A stretch of 64,000 nt of DNA from Streptomyces sp. TSRI0281 (GCF_001905125.1 NZ_LWLE01000023.1:403398-467397), one strand, 5' to 3'. Shown: positions 24,364-32,557, counted from the first letter of the stretch. Notes: a model not told the origin generated them from the letters alone. Program-made: numbers and translations.

Positions 24364-24495
24364 ATGTCACTCGTCGCAGTGGAGATCTCCCCTCGGCCCC
24401 AGGCCGAAGAGGAGGAGATCGAGTTCGTCGACGACCTCGACGCCATCGCCGCCACCGAGGTCATGCTCGGCTGCGGAAACGACAATCCGTACTAG
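24364..24495 (+). CDS. 43-residue peptide, possible RiPP-type precursor or signalling peptide
   Basis: The peptide starts MSLVAVEISPRPQAEEEE, is acidic in the middle (IEFVDDLDAIAATEV) and ends MLGCGNDNPY. The ribosome binding site AGGGAGGTGA nine bases before the ATG is among the strongest in the window, and a hairpin at 24510 follows the stop, so this is very probably translated. The acidic leader-like part plus a short Cys/Gly/Asn-rich tail is the layout of ribosomally made, modified peptides, but no modifying enzyme is recognisable nearby. A small regulatory protein is an alternative. Too short for standard gene callers at 60 residues. Confidence 0.6.
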   Translation: MSLVAVEISPRPQAEEEEIEFVDDLDAIAATEVMLGCGNDNPY

Positions 24496-24509
24496 ACCGA
24501 GTCCATACC

Positions 24510-24538
24510 GGGGCCGCTCGCCGCGTGCGGGCGGCCCC
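24510..24538 (+). terminator. Hairpin after the 43-residue peptide gene
   Basis: GGGGCCGC (24510-24517) pairs with GCGGCCCC (24531-24538) across a 13-base loop, 15 bases after the stop codon. There is no T-run, as usual for Streptomyces. Confidence 0.65.
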
Positions 24539-24574
24539 TCCACTCGCTCCCGCTCCCACTCCTACACTCTCACT

Positions 24575-25399
24575 GTGGTGACCATGAGACTGCACTGGAA
24601 CGACCTTCCCACCGCCACCCGCGACGCCGTCGCCGCCCGCACCGGACCCATCCGCGCGGCAACGACCGCAGGCAAGGGCCTCAACAGCGAGATCGCCGCA
24701 ACCCTGGAAACCGGCGCCGGACGCGTCTTCGTCAAAGGCCTGCGCTGCGATCACCCGCGCGTCTGGACCCAGCAGCGCGAGGTCGCCATCAACCCGTACG
24801 TCGCCCCGCTCGCGCCGCGCCTCCTCTGGCGGATCGACGACGGCGAATGGAACCTCCTCGGCTTCGAGTACCTGGACGGCCGTCCCGCCGACTACAGCCC
24901 GGGCTCCGCCGATCTCGCTCTCACCGCCGACGCGATCACGGCGCTCGCAGCCGTCCGCGCCCCCGTGGACATCGAGCTCAAGCAGATCGAACAGCGCTTC
25001 GCCGACTACCTCGACAACTCCGACGACGCCCAACTCCTCTGCGGCGACACCCTGCTCCACACCGACTGGACCCCGGACAACGTCCTGATCGTCGATGGCG
25101 CCGCCCGCGTGGTCGACTGGGCCTGGCCGACTCGGGGGGCCGCATGGATCGACGCCGCGTGCTGGGTCGTCTGGCTCGTCGCCTCCGGCCACTCCCCCCG
25201 CGGCGCCGAACAGTGGGCCGCGAAGACTCCGGGCTGGCGCATCGCGCCCGCTCGCGCCCTCGATGTGTTCGCCACCGCCCAACAGCGGCTGTGGCACGGC
25301 ATCGCGGCGGACGCCCCCGACGTCACCTGGAAGCGCGACCTCGCCGACGCCGCCGCCCGCTGGGCCGCCCATCGGTTGGGCGGACAAAGGGAATGGTGA
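24575..25399 (+). CDS. APH-fold phosphotransferase
   Basis: A 274-residue kinase-fold protein. The catalytic loop HTDWTPDNVLIV (HxDxxxxN) and the metal-binding VVDWAWP are intact; FVKGLR near residue 50 supplies the ATP-binding Lys. Family members phosphorylate antibiotics, choline-like molecules or proteins. The likely start is GTG at 24575: a TACACT -10 hexamer lies at 24563-24568, placing transcription initiation at or next to the GTG, so the mRNA is probably leaderless. ATG 24584 is the alternative. It is coupled by TGATG to the next gene. Resistance function is not implied by sequence. Confidence 0.82.
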   Translation: MVTMRLHWNDLPTATRDAVAARTGPIRAATTAGKGLNSEIAATLETGAGRVFVKGLRCDHPRVWTQQREVAINPYVAPLAPRLLWRIDDGEWNLLGFEYLDGRPADYSPGSADLALTADAITALAAVRAPVDIELKQIEQRFADYLDNSDDAQLLCGDTLLHTDWTPDNVLIVDGAARVVDWAWPTRGAAWIDAACWVVWLVASGHSPRGAEQWAAKTPGWRIAPARALDVFATAQQRLWHGIAADAPDVTWKRDLADAAARWAAHRLGGQREW

Positions 25400-25836
25400 T
25401 GGCCACGGACCCGCCCATCCACCCGTACAAGACGCTCACCACCCCCGAGGGAGAACAGGTCGACATCGACGCGGAGATGGTCCCCGTTGTCCGCGAACTC
25501 TGGCGCCTCGGCTTCACCACCGCGACCTGCTGCCAGGACGTCGGCGAAGCCACGGCCGGAGTCCGCGCCCAGCGCGAGACCCCGCTCGGCTACGGGGGCG
25601 ACGGCTTTATCGCCTACCACCGCGGCTACGCCCTCCTGAAGATGCCGGTCCGTGATGCCCAGCGTCTGATCGCGCTGCTCGCTGACACCGCCGCCTTCGG
25701 TGAGCGCGTACGCCATCCCTGGCGTCCCGGCTCGTGGCGCGTGAATGTTCCTCTCGAACCTGACGGTCTCACCGCGAACGCCTTCCTTCACTTTCCCCGC
25801 GCCCAACTTCCCGAGCTCGTCGGCGCTCTGCGATAG
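25399..25836 (+). CDS. Unrecognised 145-residue protein coupled to the kinase
   Basis: Starts MATDPPIHPYKTLTTPEGEQ and contains FTTATCCQDVGEAT and PWRPGSWRVNVPLEPDG. The ATG overlaps the kinase stop by one base (TGATG), so both proteins are made together. The fold looks alpha/beta with a conserved-looking Cys pair. I do not recognise the family; similar proteins seem to occur in Streptomyces as stand-alone hypothetical genes. Confidence 0.65.
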   Translation: MATDPPIHPYKTLTTPEGEQVDIDAEMVPVVRELWRLGFTTATCCQDVGEATAGVRAQRETPLGYGGDGFIAYHRGYALLKMPVRDAQRLIALLADTAAFGERVRHPWRPGSWRVNVPLEPDGLTANAFLHFPRAQLPELVGALR

Positions 25837-25899
25837 CGCCAACACCGTTTGCGGACCACTGGAAGCGGCGGCGCTGATGTCGGGCCTCCCGGCGGGTGC

Positions 25900-27000
25900 C
25901 TACGCGCCCGGCGTAGCCGTCGTCGGCAGGCCCTCGGCGGCTCTGACCGTGGCGAAGCGTTCGCGCCAGGGGGTGCCCTCGGGGAAGTGGTGGGTGTCCG
26001 TGTCCTGGAGCCAGTTCTCGTACGCCGTCGCGCGGCGGCATTCGGGGCAGGACGTCTCGTCGCCCAGCGGCCGGAAGAGGTGTTCATCTCCGTAGCCGTC
26101 GCAGGCGATCAGCTCGCGGACCGGCGGGGGCGCCGTGATGGGCGGTGCGGGTGGTGTGGGCGGCGTGGGCGGTGTCTGTGGGAGTACCGGGCACTTCTGG
26201 GCCAGGCGGTAGCGGAGGAAGCCGACCGCGCAACGTACGCCGCCCTCCGGGCGCTCGGCCAGTAACGCCTGGCGCAGGTCCGCCTCGCCCAGGCCCCGTT
26301 CCAGCCACTTCACCGCCTCCACCGCCAGCGCACGGGCCTCACGCACCCCCAGGTGCAGTTCCCGGCGCGTATGGCGCAGCGAGAGCAGGATCTGCTCCGC
26401 GCGGGCCAGTTGAGCCGGGTTGGAGGACGGCGACGCAGAGGACGGTGCGGGAGGCTGCGGTTCTGCCACCTCCACCGCCGCTTGCGCCGCTTCCGCTTCG
26501 GAGGGTGGGTGGGTATTGGTCTTCTCTCTGTTGTCTTCTACCGGTTGATAACCACCGGCCGTCCGGGGGGTCGGCTCACCGACGATCGGAATCGGCACAG
26601 TCGGCGGCGGAGGCGGAGGCAGGGGCGGAGAGGAGGGCGGCGGGGGCGTGGACGAAGCGGGAGCGGTGGTCAGCGTCGCGCGTACGGTCCTGGCCTCGGC
26701 CTCCGTCAGCGGGGTGTTCGTGAACAGCTGCTCCGTGTACCAGCGGCCCCCGGCACCCTGGCCGCTCCACTCATGCACAAAGCCCTGGGCGACCAGTTGC
26801 TTCTTCGCCTTCTGGTACGCATGGCCCTTCATCCCCAGCTCGTGGGCCAACTCGCCCAACGGGCAGCCCGTGGCCGACTCCGGCAGACCCTGGACATAGA
26901 GCAGAAGGATCTTCGCATCACTGTTCAACCGCCGCTCACGCACGACGTTGTTCGATGCCTTCGTATAGCCCGAAGAGGGCGGGATAACATGGCACAGCAT
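25900..27000 (-). CDS. Winged-helix DNA-binding protein with proline-rich linker
   Basis: A 366-residue protein. Residues about 15-100 form a winged helix of the type found in replication or phage-like regulators: SGYTKASNNVVRERRLNSDA, LGELAHELGMKGHAYQKAKK, QLVAQGFVHEWSG. A strongly Pro-rich linker with a run of Pro/Thr/Ser follows, then a helical domain (RHTRRELHLGVREARALAVE) and a C-terminal zinc-like CDGYGDEHLFRPLGDETSCP with CxxC. Such helix-turn-helix proteins are found in many copies in Streptomyces chromosomes with unknown role. The ATG at 27000 has AAGGA at a rather long spacing. Confidence 0.7.
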   Translation of the reverse strand: MLCHVIPPSSGYTKASNNVVRERRLNSDAKILLLYVQGLPESATGCPLGELAHELGMKGHAYQKAKKQLVAQGFVHEWSGQGAGGRWYTEQLFTNTPLTEAEARTVRATLTTAPASSTPPPPSSPPLPPPPPPTVPIPIVGEPTPRTAGGYQPVEDNREKTNTHPPSEAEAAQAAVEVAEPQPPAPSSASPSSNPAQLARAEQILLSLRHTRRELHLGVREARALAVEAVKWLERGLGEADLRQALLAERPEGGVRCAVGFLRYRLAQKCPVLPQTPPTPPTPPAPPITAPPPVRELIACDGYGDEHLFRPLGDETSCPECRRATAYENWLQDTDTHHFPEGTPWRERFATVRAAEGLPTTATPGA

Positions 27001-27152
27001 TTCCCGGTGGGTCCTTTTCCACTGGTCGGTGTAGGCCCTCGGTCGGTGTTGGCGCACCGTCGGGGGCCGCTCCGTGCATCTGAGTGCGAACGGAGGGTGA
27101 TTGCCTCGTCACCGTACCGCACCCGCTCCATCTCCCACCACACGAACGGGAC

Positions 27153-27329
27153 TTACGCCAGCCAGAGCGAGCTGTGCCGGTGGTTCGCCGGTGGGATCTC
27201 CACCCCCTCAGCCGCTTCGACGCTGATGCCGCCGCCCACGTCCGCGTTCATCAGGCCCCGGAGCCGCCCCACCTGCGTACGGAGCCGTTGCCTGGCCCGG
27301 CGCTCCTCCTGCGCCGACCACCGGGCCAC
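27153..27329 (-). CDS. Small protein or 5'-truncated remnant
   Basis: A 58-residue frame from GTG 27329 reads ARWSAQEERRARQRLRTQVG, RLRGLMNADVGGGISVEAAE and ends HRHSSLWLA. Upstream in the same frame coding character continues (GTSCYCFPRHNRDGG) back to a TGA near 27380 with no start, so the 5' part of a longer gene may have been lost. Amino-acid pattern and third-position bias support real coding. The rest of the ~400 bases between its neighbours (27001-27404) shows no other gene. Confidence 0.45.
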   Translation of the reverse strand: MARWSAQEERRARQRLRTQVGRLRGLMNADVGGGISVEAAEGVEIPPANHRHSSLWLA

Positions 27330-27404
27330 CCCGCCGTCCCGGTTGTGCCGGGGGAAGCAGTAGCAGGAGGTGCCGTCGCCGCGCTGTCAGGGTGCTGGTT
27401 GCCG

Positions 27405-28028
27405 TCAGGCCGGGTAGCCGTTCTCCGACAGGATCTTGTCGATACGGGCGCGGTGCGCCGCCTCCCACTCGTCCAGGGATTCGGCCGCCTCCTTCGCCAG
27501 CTTCGCCCGCGCGTCGCGCAGCACCTCGTCCCGGCGGGCGTGAGGGGTCACCACGACGCCCTCCTCGTCGGCCACCACGATGTCGCCGGGGTTCACGGTC
27601 GTGCCGCCGCAGCGCACCGGGGTGTTGAGCGGTTCCACCGCCTTCTTCGTACCGGGGATGGGGATGACACCCAACGCGAAGACGGGGAAGCCCAGTTCGC
27701 GTACCTCGGACAGGTCGCGGATCACGCCGTCGAGCACGAACGCCGCGATCCCCCGGCGGTGCGCGACCGCGCACACGTTCCCGCCGGCCAGCGCATAGTC
27801 CATGTCGCCCGACTCCACGACGACGACCGTGCCCGGCTCCGCGCGGTGGATCGCCGCGTGCAGCATCAGGTTGTCGCCGGGAGGGCAGCGCACCGTGAAG
27901 GCCGGGCCCGCCACGCGGGGCACCGGCGACCAGAGGGGGCGTATGTCGGCGTCCATGACCTGCTCGCGCCCCAAAAGGTCGGCGAGGGTGGTCGTGGGGA
28001 TGTCCTTGAAGCCGGAGTCCTCGTGCAT
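27405..28028 (-). CDS. RraA-family protein (HMG/CHA aldolase or oxaloacetate decarboxylase-like)
   Basis: A 207-residue protein with the RraA-like fold: PTTTLADLLGREQVMDADIR, RVAGPAFTVRCPPGDNLMLH, GTVVVVESGDMDYALAGGNV, and GIAAFVLDGVIRDLSEVREL (GxxxDxxxRD metal-site motif). Family members are 4-hydroxy-4-methyl-2-oxoglutarate aldolases, oxaloacetate decarboxylases or RNase E inhibitors; enzymes fit this sequence better because the D-G-x-x-R-D metal site is present. GAGGGA precedes the ATG. It is divergent from the ArsR-type gene. Confidence 0.87.
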   Translation of the reverse strand: MHEDSGFKDIPTTTLADLLGREQVMDADIRPLWSPVPRVAGPAFTVRCPPGDNLMLHAAIHRAEPGTVVVVESGDMDYALAGGNVCAVAHRRGIAAFVLDGVIRDLSEVRELGFPVFALGVIPIPGTKKAVEPLNTPVRCGGTTVNPGDIVVADEEGVVVTPHARRDEVLRDARAKLAKEAAESLDEWEAAHRARIDKILSENGYPA

Positions 28029-28181
28029 GTACGTCCCTCGTCCGGGCCCTCCGCGTCCGTGCGGGGGCGGGGGCCTGTAGCCGTCAGCCCGTCGTTAGCT
28101 CATTGTGCTTGCAGGACCGTGCGGGACGACAGAGCGATACCCGCACCCGCCCGCCACCGTCGCCGGAGCCGGCGATTTGAC

Positions 28182-28216
28182 TTGCTCCTACATATCCAGA
28201 AAGCTAGATACGTATC
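28182..28216 (+). promoter_or_regulatory. Promoter and operator of the ArsR-type regulator
   Basis: TTGCTC (28182-28187) and TAGATA (28205-28210) are spaced 17 bases apart. Over the -10 lies ATATCCAGAAAGCTAGATACG (28192-28212; 17 of 21 bases shared, inverted, with the element before the MFS gene), followed by the palindrome GATACGTATC (28207-28216). This is the likely autoregulatory operator. Confidence 0.6.
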
Positions 28217-28272
28217 CCGGGAGGGATCAAGAGACCCGAAGGCAGCCCCCAAGGATTCACAGAGAGGCCCCC

Positions 28273-28584
28273 ATGGACCCGCTGGCCGTGCACAAGGCCC
28301 TCGCCAACCCCGCCCGTCTGCAGTTCATGCAGTGGCTGCGCGACCCCGAGAAGTACTTCGACGAGGACTCGTACACGCAGCAGGGGCTGGGCTTCCACAT
28401 CGGCGTATGCGTGGGTGACATCCAGAAGCGGGCCGGGCTCGCGCAGTCCGTCGTGTCCGGCTACCTCCAGACCCTCAGGGACGCGGGCCTCCTCACCTCG
28501 GAGCGCGTCGGCAAGTGGACGTACTACCGCCGCAACGAGCCGGTGATCGCCGAGTTCGCCGCCCATGTGCGCGACGAGCTGTAG
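28273..28584 (+). CDS. ArsR-family winged-helix regulator
   Basis: A 103-residue protein: MDPLAVHKALANPARLQFMQ, then CVGDIQKRAGLAQSVVSGYL (recognition helix), QTLRDAGLLTSERVGKWTYY (wing). No CxC metal-binding motif of ArsR/SmtB is present at the usual helix; the single Cys in GVCVGD is the ELCVxD position where metal sensors have it, so a metal or a redox/organic ligand is possible. AGAGAGG precedes the ATG. The MFS gene follows 115 bases later and shares an operator-like element. Confidence 0.85.
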   Translation: MDPLAVHKALANPARLQFMQWLRDPEKYFDEDSYTQQGLGFHIGVCVGDIQKRAGLAQSVVSGYLQTLRDAGLLTSERVGKWTYYRRNEPVIAEFAAHVRDEL

Positions 28585-28656
28585 CCGCCCCGCCCCACCC
28601 CGCCCTCCAAGCGTGACCGCGGAGAGCCGAGCCCTGCGCCCCGCACGGCACACCCA

Positions 28657-28685
28657 TGACCCAACGTATCTACTTTTCTAGATTT
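28657..28685 (+). promoter_or_regulatory. Promoter/operator of the MFS exporter
   Basis: CGTATCTACTTTTCTAGATTT (28665-28685) is the inverted counterpart of the element before the ArsR-type gene. TAGATT (28679-28684) can serve as -10 with TGACCC (28657-28662) upstream. Binding here would block initiation. Confidence 0.6.
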
Positions 28686-28699
28686 AAAGAAAGATCACC

Positions 28700-29941
28700 A
28701 TGAGAAAAACCTCCGCCGCCGTCCTGGTGCTCGCCCTGGGCGTGTTCGGGATCATCACCACCGAGATGGGCATCGTCGGGGTACTCCCCCAGCTCTCCGC
28801 CGAACTCGGCGTCCCGCCCTCCACCGCCGGCTGGCTCGTCGGGGCGTTCGCCCTGGTGATCGCCGTGACCGGGCCCTTCACCACGCTGCTCGCCTCCGGG
28901 ATCGACCGCAAGAAGGTCCTCGCCGCCTCGATCGCGGTGTTCGCCCTCTCCAATGCCGTCTACGCGCTCACCACCCAGTACGAGGTGATGCTCGCCTTCC
29001 GCATCATTCCGGCCGTCTTCCACCCGGTGTTCTTCTCGGTCGCGCTGGCCACGGCCGCGCGCATGGTCGCGACGAAGGACGGCGCGGACGCGAAGGCCGC
29101 CACCCGGGCGACGACGACCGTCTTCGCCGGTGTCACCGTCGGGTTCGCCTTCGGGGTGCCGCTGACCTCGTACCTCGCCGAACACCTCTCGCTCCCTGCG
29201 GCGTTCTGGTTCGGCGCGCTCGTCAACCTGATCGCGTTCCTGGGCATCCTGCGCCTGCTCCCGAGCCTGCCGGTCGGACAACGCGTCTCGTACGGAAGCC
29301 AGTTGAGCGTGCTCAGGCAGCCCCGGATGTGGCTGACCATCTCGTCCGTCGTCCTGATCTTCGCGGCGATGTTCTCCGTCTACGGCTACTTCGCCGAGTA
29401 CCTGGGCCAGGTCACCCACATGGACGGCTCCTGGGTCAGCGCCATGCTGATGGCGTTCGGCATCGTGATGATCCTCGGCAACTTCGCCTTCGGCAGCCTG
29501 CTCCAGCGGAACCTCGTCCGCACCGCCCTCGCCTATCCGGCCCTCTGCCTGCTGGTCTACGTACTCGTGTACGCGGTCGGGCCACGGTTCGTCCCGATGG
29601 TCCTGGGCGTCCTGGTCTGGGGAGCCGTGCACTCCGGCGGGCTCATCGTCACCCAGAGCTGGCTGGGAAGGGACGCGCGGGACGCACCCGAGTTCGGCAA
29701 CAGCCTCTTCATCTCCTTCTCCAATCTCGGCATCACCCTCGGCACGGCGGCCGGCGGGTGGGTCCTGTCCGCCGCGGGAGCCCGCCGACTGCCGTGGGTC
29801 GGAGCCGGGTTCGCCGTCGCCGCGCTGGTCGTCATGCTGGTCCGGCTGAGCCTGGACCGTGCCGGACGGCGGACGCCGCAGTCCGGGGCGGTGGCCTCCT
29901 CCGGCGCCGCCTCTCGCGATGCCGTTCGCGCGACCCCCTGA
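28700..29941 (+). CDS. MFS exporter (AraJ/DHA1-like)
   Basis: A 413-residue permease with 12 hydrophobic segments. Signature pieces: FGIITTEMGIVGVLPQLSAE after TM1, the motif A-like loop ASGIDRKKVLAAS, and PLTSYLAEHLSLPAAFWFGA. The pattern is that of the DHA1 arabinose-efflux/chloramphenicol-resistance group. AAAGAAAGATCACC precedes the ATG. It is likely de-repressed with the ArsR-type gene, forming an inducible efflux unit. The exported compound is not predictable. Confidence 0.9.
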   Translation: MRKTSAAVLVLALGVFGIITTEMGIVGVLPQLSAELGVPPSTAGWLVGAFALVIAVTGPFTTLLASGIDRKKVLAASIAVFALSNAVYALTTQYEVMLAFRIIPAVFHPVFFSVALATAARMVATKDGADAKAATRATTTVFAGVTVGFAFGVPLTSYLAEHLSLPAAFWFGALVNLIAFLGILRLLPSLPVGQRVSYGSQLSVLRQPRMWLTISSVVLIFAAMFSVYGYFAEYLGQVTHMDGSWVSAMLMAFGIVMILGNFAFGSLLQRNLVRTALAYPALCLLVYVLVYAVGPRFVPMVLGVLVWGAVHSGGLIVTQSWLGRDARDAPEFGNSLFISFSNLGITLGTAAGGWVLSAAGARRLPWVGAGFAVAALVVMLVRLSLDRAGRRTPQSGAVASSGAASRDAVRATP

Positions 29942-30007
29942 CGGCACGCACCTGTCACGGTCAGGGCCGGAGCGGAACAGTCCGGTGCCGCTCGGGGTTG
30001 AGCGGTT

Positions 30008-30556
30008 ATGCCAACATCACGTGTGATTCTCCTGCTGTCCGGAAGCGTGCGGGCCGGGTCCTCCAACGAGACCGTGCTGCGCACCGCCCAGGACGTGGCG
30101 CCCGCCACCGTACGTACCGTCCTCTACGACGGACTCGGGGATCTGCCCCACTTCAACCCCGACGACGACACCGACCCGCTGCCGAAGCCGGTGGCCGAGC
30201 TCCGGGCCGCGATCGACGCCGCCGACGCCCTGCTGATCTGCTCCCCGGAGTACGCGGGGACGCTCCCCGGGTCGTTCAAGAACCTGCTGGACTGGACCGT
30301 CGGCGGCACCGAAATCGGCGACAAGCCCGCCGCCTGGCTGAACGCCGCCGCGCCCGGTCGCGGGGAGGGCGCCTCGGCGACGCTCCGCACCGTACTCGGC
30401 TACACCGGCGCGGCCGTCGTGGACGCCGCCTGCGTACGGGTCGCGCTCGACCGGAACACCGTCGGCGCGGACGGGGTCAGCACCGATCCGGAGCTCCGCC
30501 GACAGGTGGCGGCGGTGCTCGACGCCCTGGTGGACGCGGCCGGTACGGCATCGTAG
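30008..30556 (+). CDS. NADPH-dependent FMN reductase-like flavoprotein
   Basis: A 182-residue flavodoxin-fold protein. The FMN phosphate loop is GSVRAGSSNETV (residues 12-23), and the second FMN contact is SPEYAGTLPGSFKNLLDWTV, the family hallmark. It would reduce FMN, quinones or azo/nitro compounds with NAD(P)H. It follows the MFS gene by 66 bases on the same strand and could share its induction. The start lies after GGGGTTGAGCGGTT with a modest ribosome binding site. Confidence 0.88.
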   Translation: MPTSRVILLLSGSVRAGSSNETVLRTAQDVAPATVRTVLYDGLGDLPHFNPDDDTDPLPKPVAELRAAIDAADALLICSPEYAGTLPGSFKNLLDWTVGGTEIGDKPAAWLNAAAPGRGEGASATLRTVLGYTGAAVVDAACVRVALDRNTVGADGVSTDPELRRQVAAVLDALVDAAGTAS

Positions 30557-30659
30557 GTCCGGCGTCGTGGTCCGGCGTCGTAGGCCGGTCCCTCCGGCCG
30601 GCGAGGCGTCGGCTCCCTATACAGGTGCCCCGGTCGTCGGCGTCGGTGGCGTGGGGGCC

Positions 30660-31604
30660 TCAGTCGGTGGCGTGGGGGCCGGGGGCGCGCAGGGCGTCCA
30701 CGGCGATGCGGGCCGCTGTGCCGATGACGGCGTCGGCCGCCGGGAGGGTGGCGGCGGGGCTGGCGGCGCGGGTGAAGACCGCGACGGCGTAACGGCCCCC
30801 GTCGGGGTACTCGACGACGCCGACCTCGTTGCGGACGGTGGGCGCGCTGCCGGTCTTTCCGGCGACCAGTACGTCGTCGAAGGGGAAGCCCGACGCCAGG
30901 CGGTGGGGCCACACCTGGAGGCCGAGCAGACGGCGGATGGCGGCGCCGTGCTCGGGGGTGCATGCCTCGTCGCGCCAGATCGCGCCGAGCAGGCGGGTCA
31001 TGTCGCGCGGGGTGCTGCGGTTGGTGCGCGCGGGGTCCACGGCGCGCAGGCGGGCGACGACCTGGGGGTCGGCCAGGGCCTGCGGGCCGCCGTTTCCGGC
31101 GTCCTCCCTGATGGTCGCGAGGAACTCCCGGAAGGTCTGGGTGGCGTGGGTACGGGTGAGGCCCAGCCGCCGTGTGGTGTCGTTGACGGCGTCCAGGCCG
31201 ACGCGTTCCAGCAGGAGGTCGGCCGCCGTGTTGTCGCTGACGGCCACCATCAGGTACGCCGCGTCGCGCAGGGAGACCCGGGCCGCGTCGAGCATCGCGG
31301 CGAGTCCGGTGGGCCCCGCCGTACGGCCGTCCCGCGGGCACTCGGTCTGCTCGGTCAGAACCAGCCGCCCGGCCTCCGCCTGCTGGTGGAGCGCGACGAG
31401 CAGGCAGAGCTTGTGGACGCTGGCCGTGACGACCGGCCGGTCCGCGCCCGCGTCGATCTGGGCGCCGGAATCGATGTCCACGGCGTGCAGCCAGCCGGTG
31501 ACCCCGGCTTCGGCGAAAGCGGCGCGGATACGGTCGCGGGCCTGCGGGTGGGCGTGGGGGCCGGGGTGGGGGCCGAGGTGGTGTCGCGTGCGGGGATCGG
31601 TCAT
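30660..31604 (-). CDS. blaB: BlaB-like cytoplasmic beta-lactamase-fold regulator
   Basis: A 314-residue class A beta-lactamase-fold protein without a signal peptide. The motifs SVHK (SxxK), SDN in VAVSDNTAADLLL and KTG in VLVAGKTGSAPTV are intact. In S. cacaoi, BlaB is a penicillin-interacting-motif protein co-transcribed with the LysR regulator BlaA and needed for beta-lactamase induction; it is not itself a beta-lactamase. The same arrangement is seen here: its ATG overlaps the LysR stop (ATGA), and a secreted beta-lactamase gene lies divergently. The C-terminal codons lie in a 21-base tandem duplication (30641-30681). Role assignment rests on this synteny. Confidence 0.82.
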   Translation of the reverse strand: MTDPRTRHHLGPHPGPHAHPQARDRIRAAFAEAGVTGWLHAVDIDSGAQIDAGADRPVVTASVHKLCLLVALHQQAEAGRLVLTEQTECPRDGRTAGPTGLAAMLDAARVSLRDAAYLMVAVSDNTAADLLLERVGLDAVNDTTRRLGLTRTHATQTFREFLATIREDAGNGGPQALADPQVVARLRAVDPARTNRSTPRDMTRLLGAIWRDEACTPEHGAAIRRLLGLQVWPHRLASGFPFDDVLVAGKTGSAPTVRNEVGVVEYPDGGRYAVAVFTRAASPAATLPAADAVIGTAARIAVDALRAPGPHATD

Positions 31605-32557
31605 ATCCAGTACTCCGCCGCCGGGCGCAGATGCAGCGGGCCGGAGGTCAGGTCGGGGCCGGGAGCGGCCGTAAGGGCCAGGGCTTCGGTGACCGTATCG
31701 GCGAAGGCGCGGACGGCGGCGTCGCCGCGCCCCCGGGACCAGGCCGCGGAGTGGCGCAGGGCCAGCGGGGCGCCGCTCAGCGGGCGCCAGGTGAGGTCGG
31801 GGTCCCGGGCGTGGTGGGCGTCGCGCGTGCTGAAGGTGATGGCACGCCAGGACAGGAGCAGGCCCCGCGTGAAGCTGGGGCCCTGGCCGTACCGGACGGC
31901 GGTGGGGGTGTAGCCGTGACGGGCGCAGGTGGTCAGGAGGTCGTCGTGCACGGCCGGGGCCTGGGCACGGGGAAAGAGGATCAGGTCGTACCCGGTGAGC
32001 GCGGAGAGGGGAACCGTCTCGCGGCGCGCCAAGGGGGCGTCGTGCGGCAGCAGGACGCCCAGTTCATGGCGCAGGACGGGGCCCAGTTCCAGCCCGGACA
32101 CATCGCTGGGGTGGCGGATGAGCCCGACGTCCAGGTCGTGCGAGGCCAGCCGGGCGAGCTGCTCGGCGGTCGACAGTTCGTGCAGCTCCAGCTCCACACC
32201 GCTCCGGCGCTCCTGGAAGCCGGCCAGGGCCCCCGCCACGGTCTCACCGGTGATGTCGGGCGGCAGCGCGGCGCGCAGGAGCCCGCTGTGGCCGTCCTGG
32301 ATGCGGCGGGCCGTGGCCATCAACGCCTCGGACCGGTCCAGCAGCCGACGGGCCTCGTCCAGCAGGAGCGTGCCGCCCTTGGTGATCGTCACCTGGCGGC
32401 TGGAGCGCTCGAAGAGGCGTACGCCCAGTTCCCGTTCCAGCCGCTGGATGCGCTGGGACAGCGGCGGCTGGGCCATGCCGAGACGCTGGGCGGCGCGGCC
32501 GAAATGTAACTCTTCCGCTACAGCGACGAAGCACCGCAAGTGCCGGATCAGGTCCAC
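31601..32557 (-). CDS. blaA: BlaA-like LysR-family activator of beta-lactamase
   Basis: A 318-residue LysR regulator: HTH with CFVAVAEELHFGRAAQRLGM and PPLSQRIQRLERELGVRLFE, then the effector domain (LLRAALPPDITGETVAGALA, DVGLIRHPSDVSGLELGPVL). GTG 32557 is taken as start; TTG 32566 is in frame. No ribosome binding site is evident and TATCGT lies just upstream, so a short leader is possible. It is divergent from the lipoprotein beta-lactamase, with an inverted repeat between. In S. cacaoi BlaA binds this kind of region and activates blaL on beta-lactam exposure. Confidence 0.87.
   Translation of the reverse strand: MDLIRHLRCFVAVAEELHFGRAAQRLGMAQPPLSQRIQRLERELGVRLFERSSRQVTITKGGTLLLDEARRLLDRSEALMATARRIQDGHSGLLRAALPPDITGETVAGALAGFQERRSGVELELHELSTAEQLARLASHDLDVGLIRHPSDVSGLELGPVLRHELGVLLPHDAPLARRETVPLSALTGYDLILFPRAQAPAVHDDLLTTCARHGYTPTAVRYGQGPSFTRGLLLSWRAITFSTRDAHHARDPDLTWRPLSGAPLALRHSAAWSRGRGDAAVRAFADTVTEALALTAAPGPDLTSGPLHLRPAAEYWI

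Noticed and set aside
24364..24495. Lanthipeptide or lasso peptide precursor by name
   Set aside because: No Ser/Thr-Cys core typical of lanthipeptides, no Gly1-Asp/Glu ring pattern, and no synthetase nearby; I keep it as an unclassified peptide.
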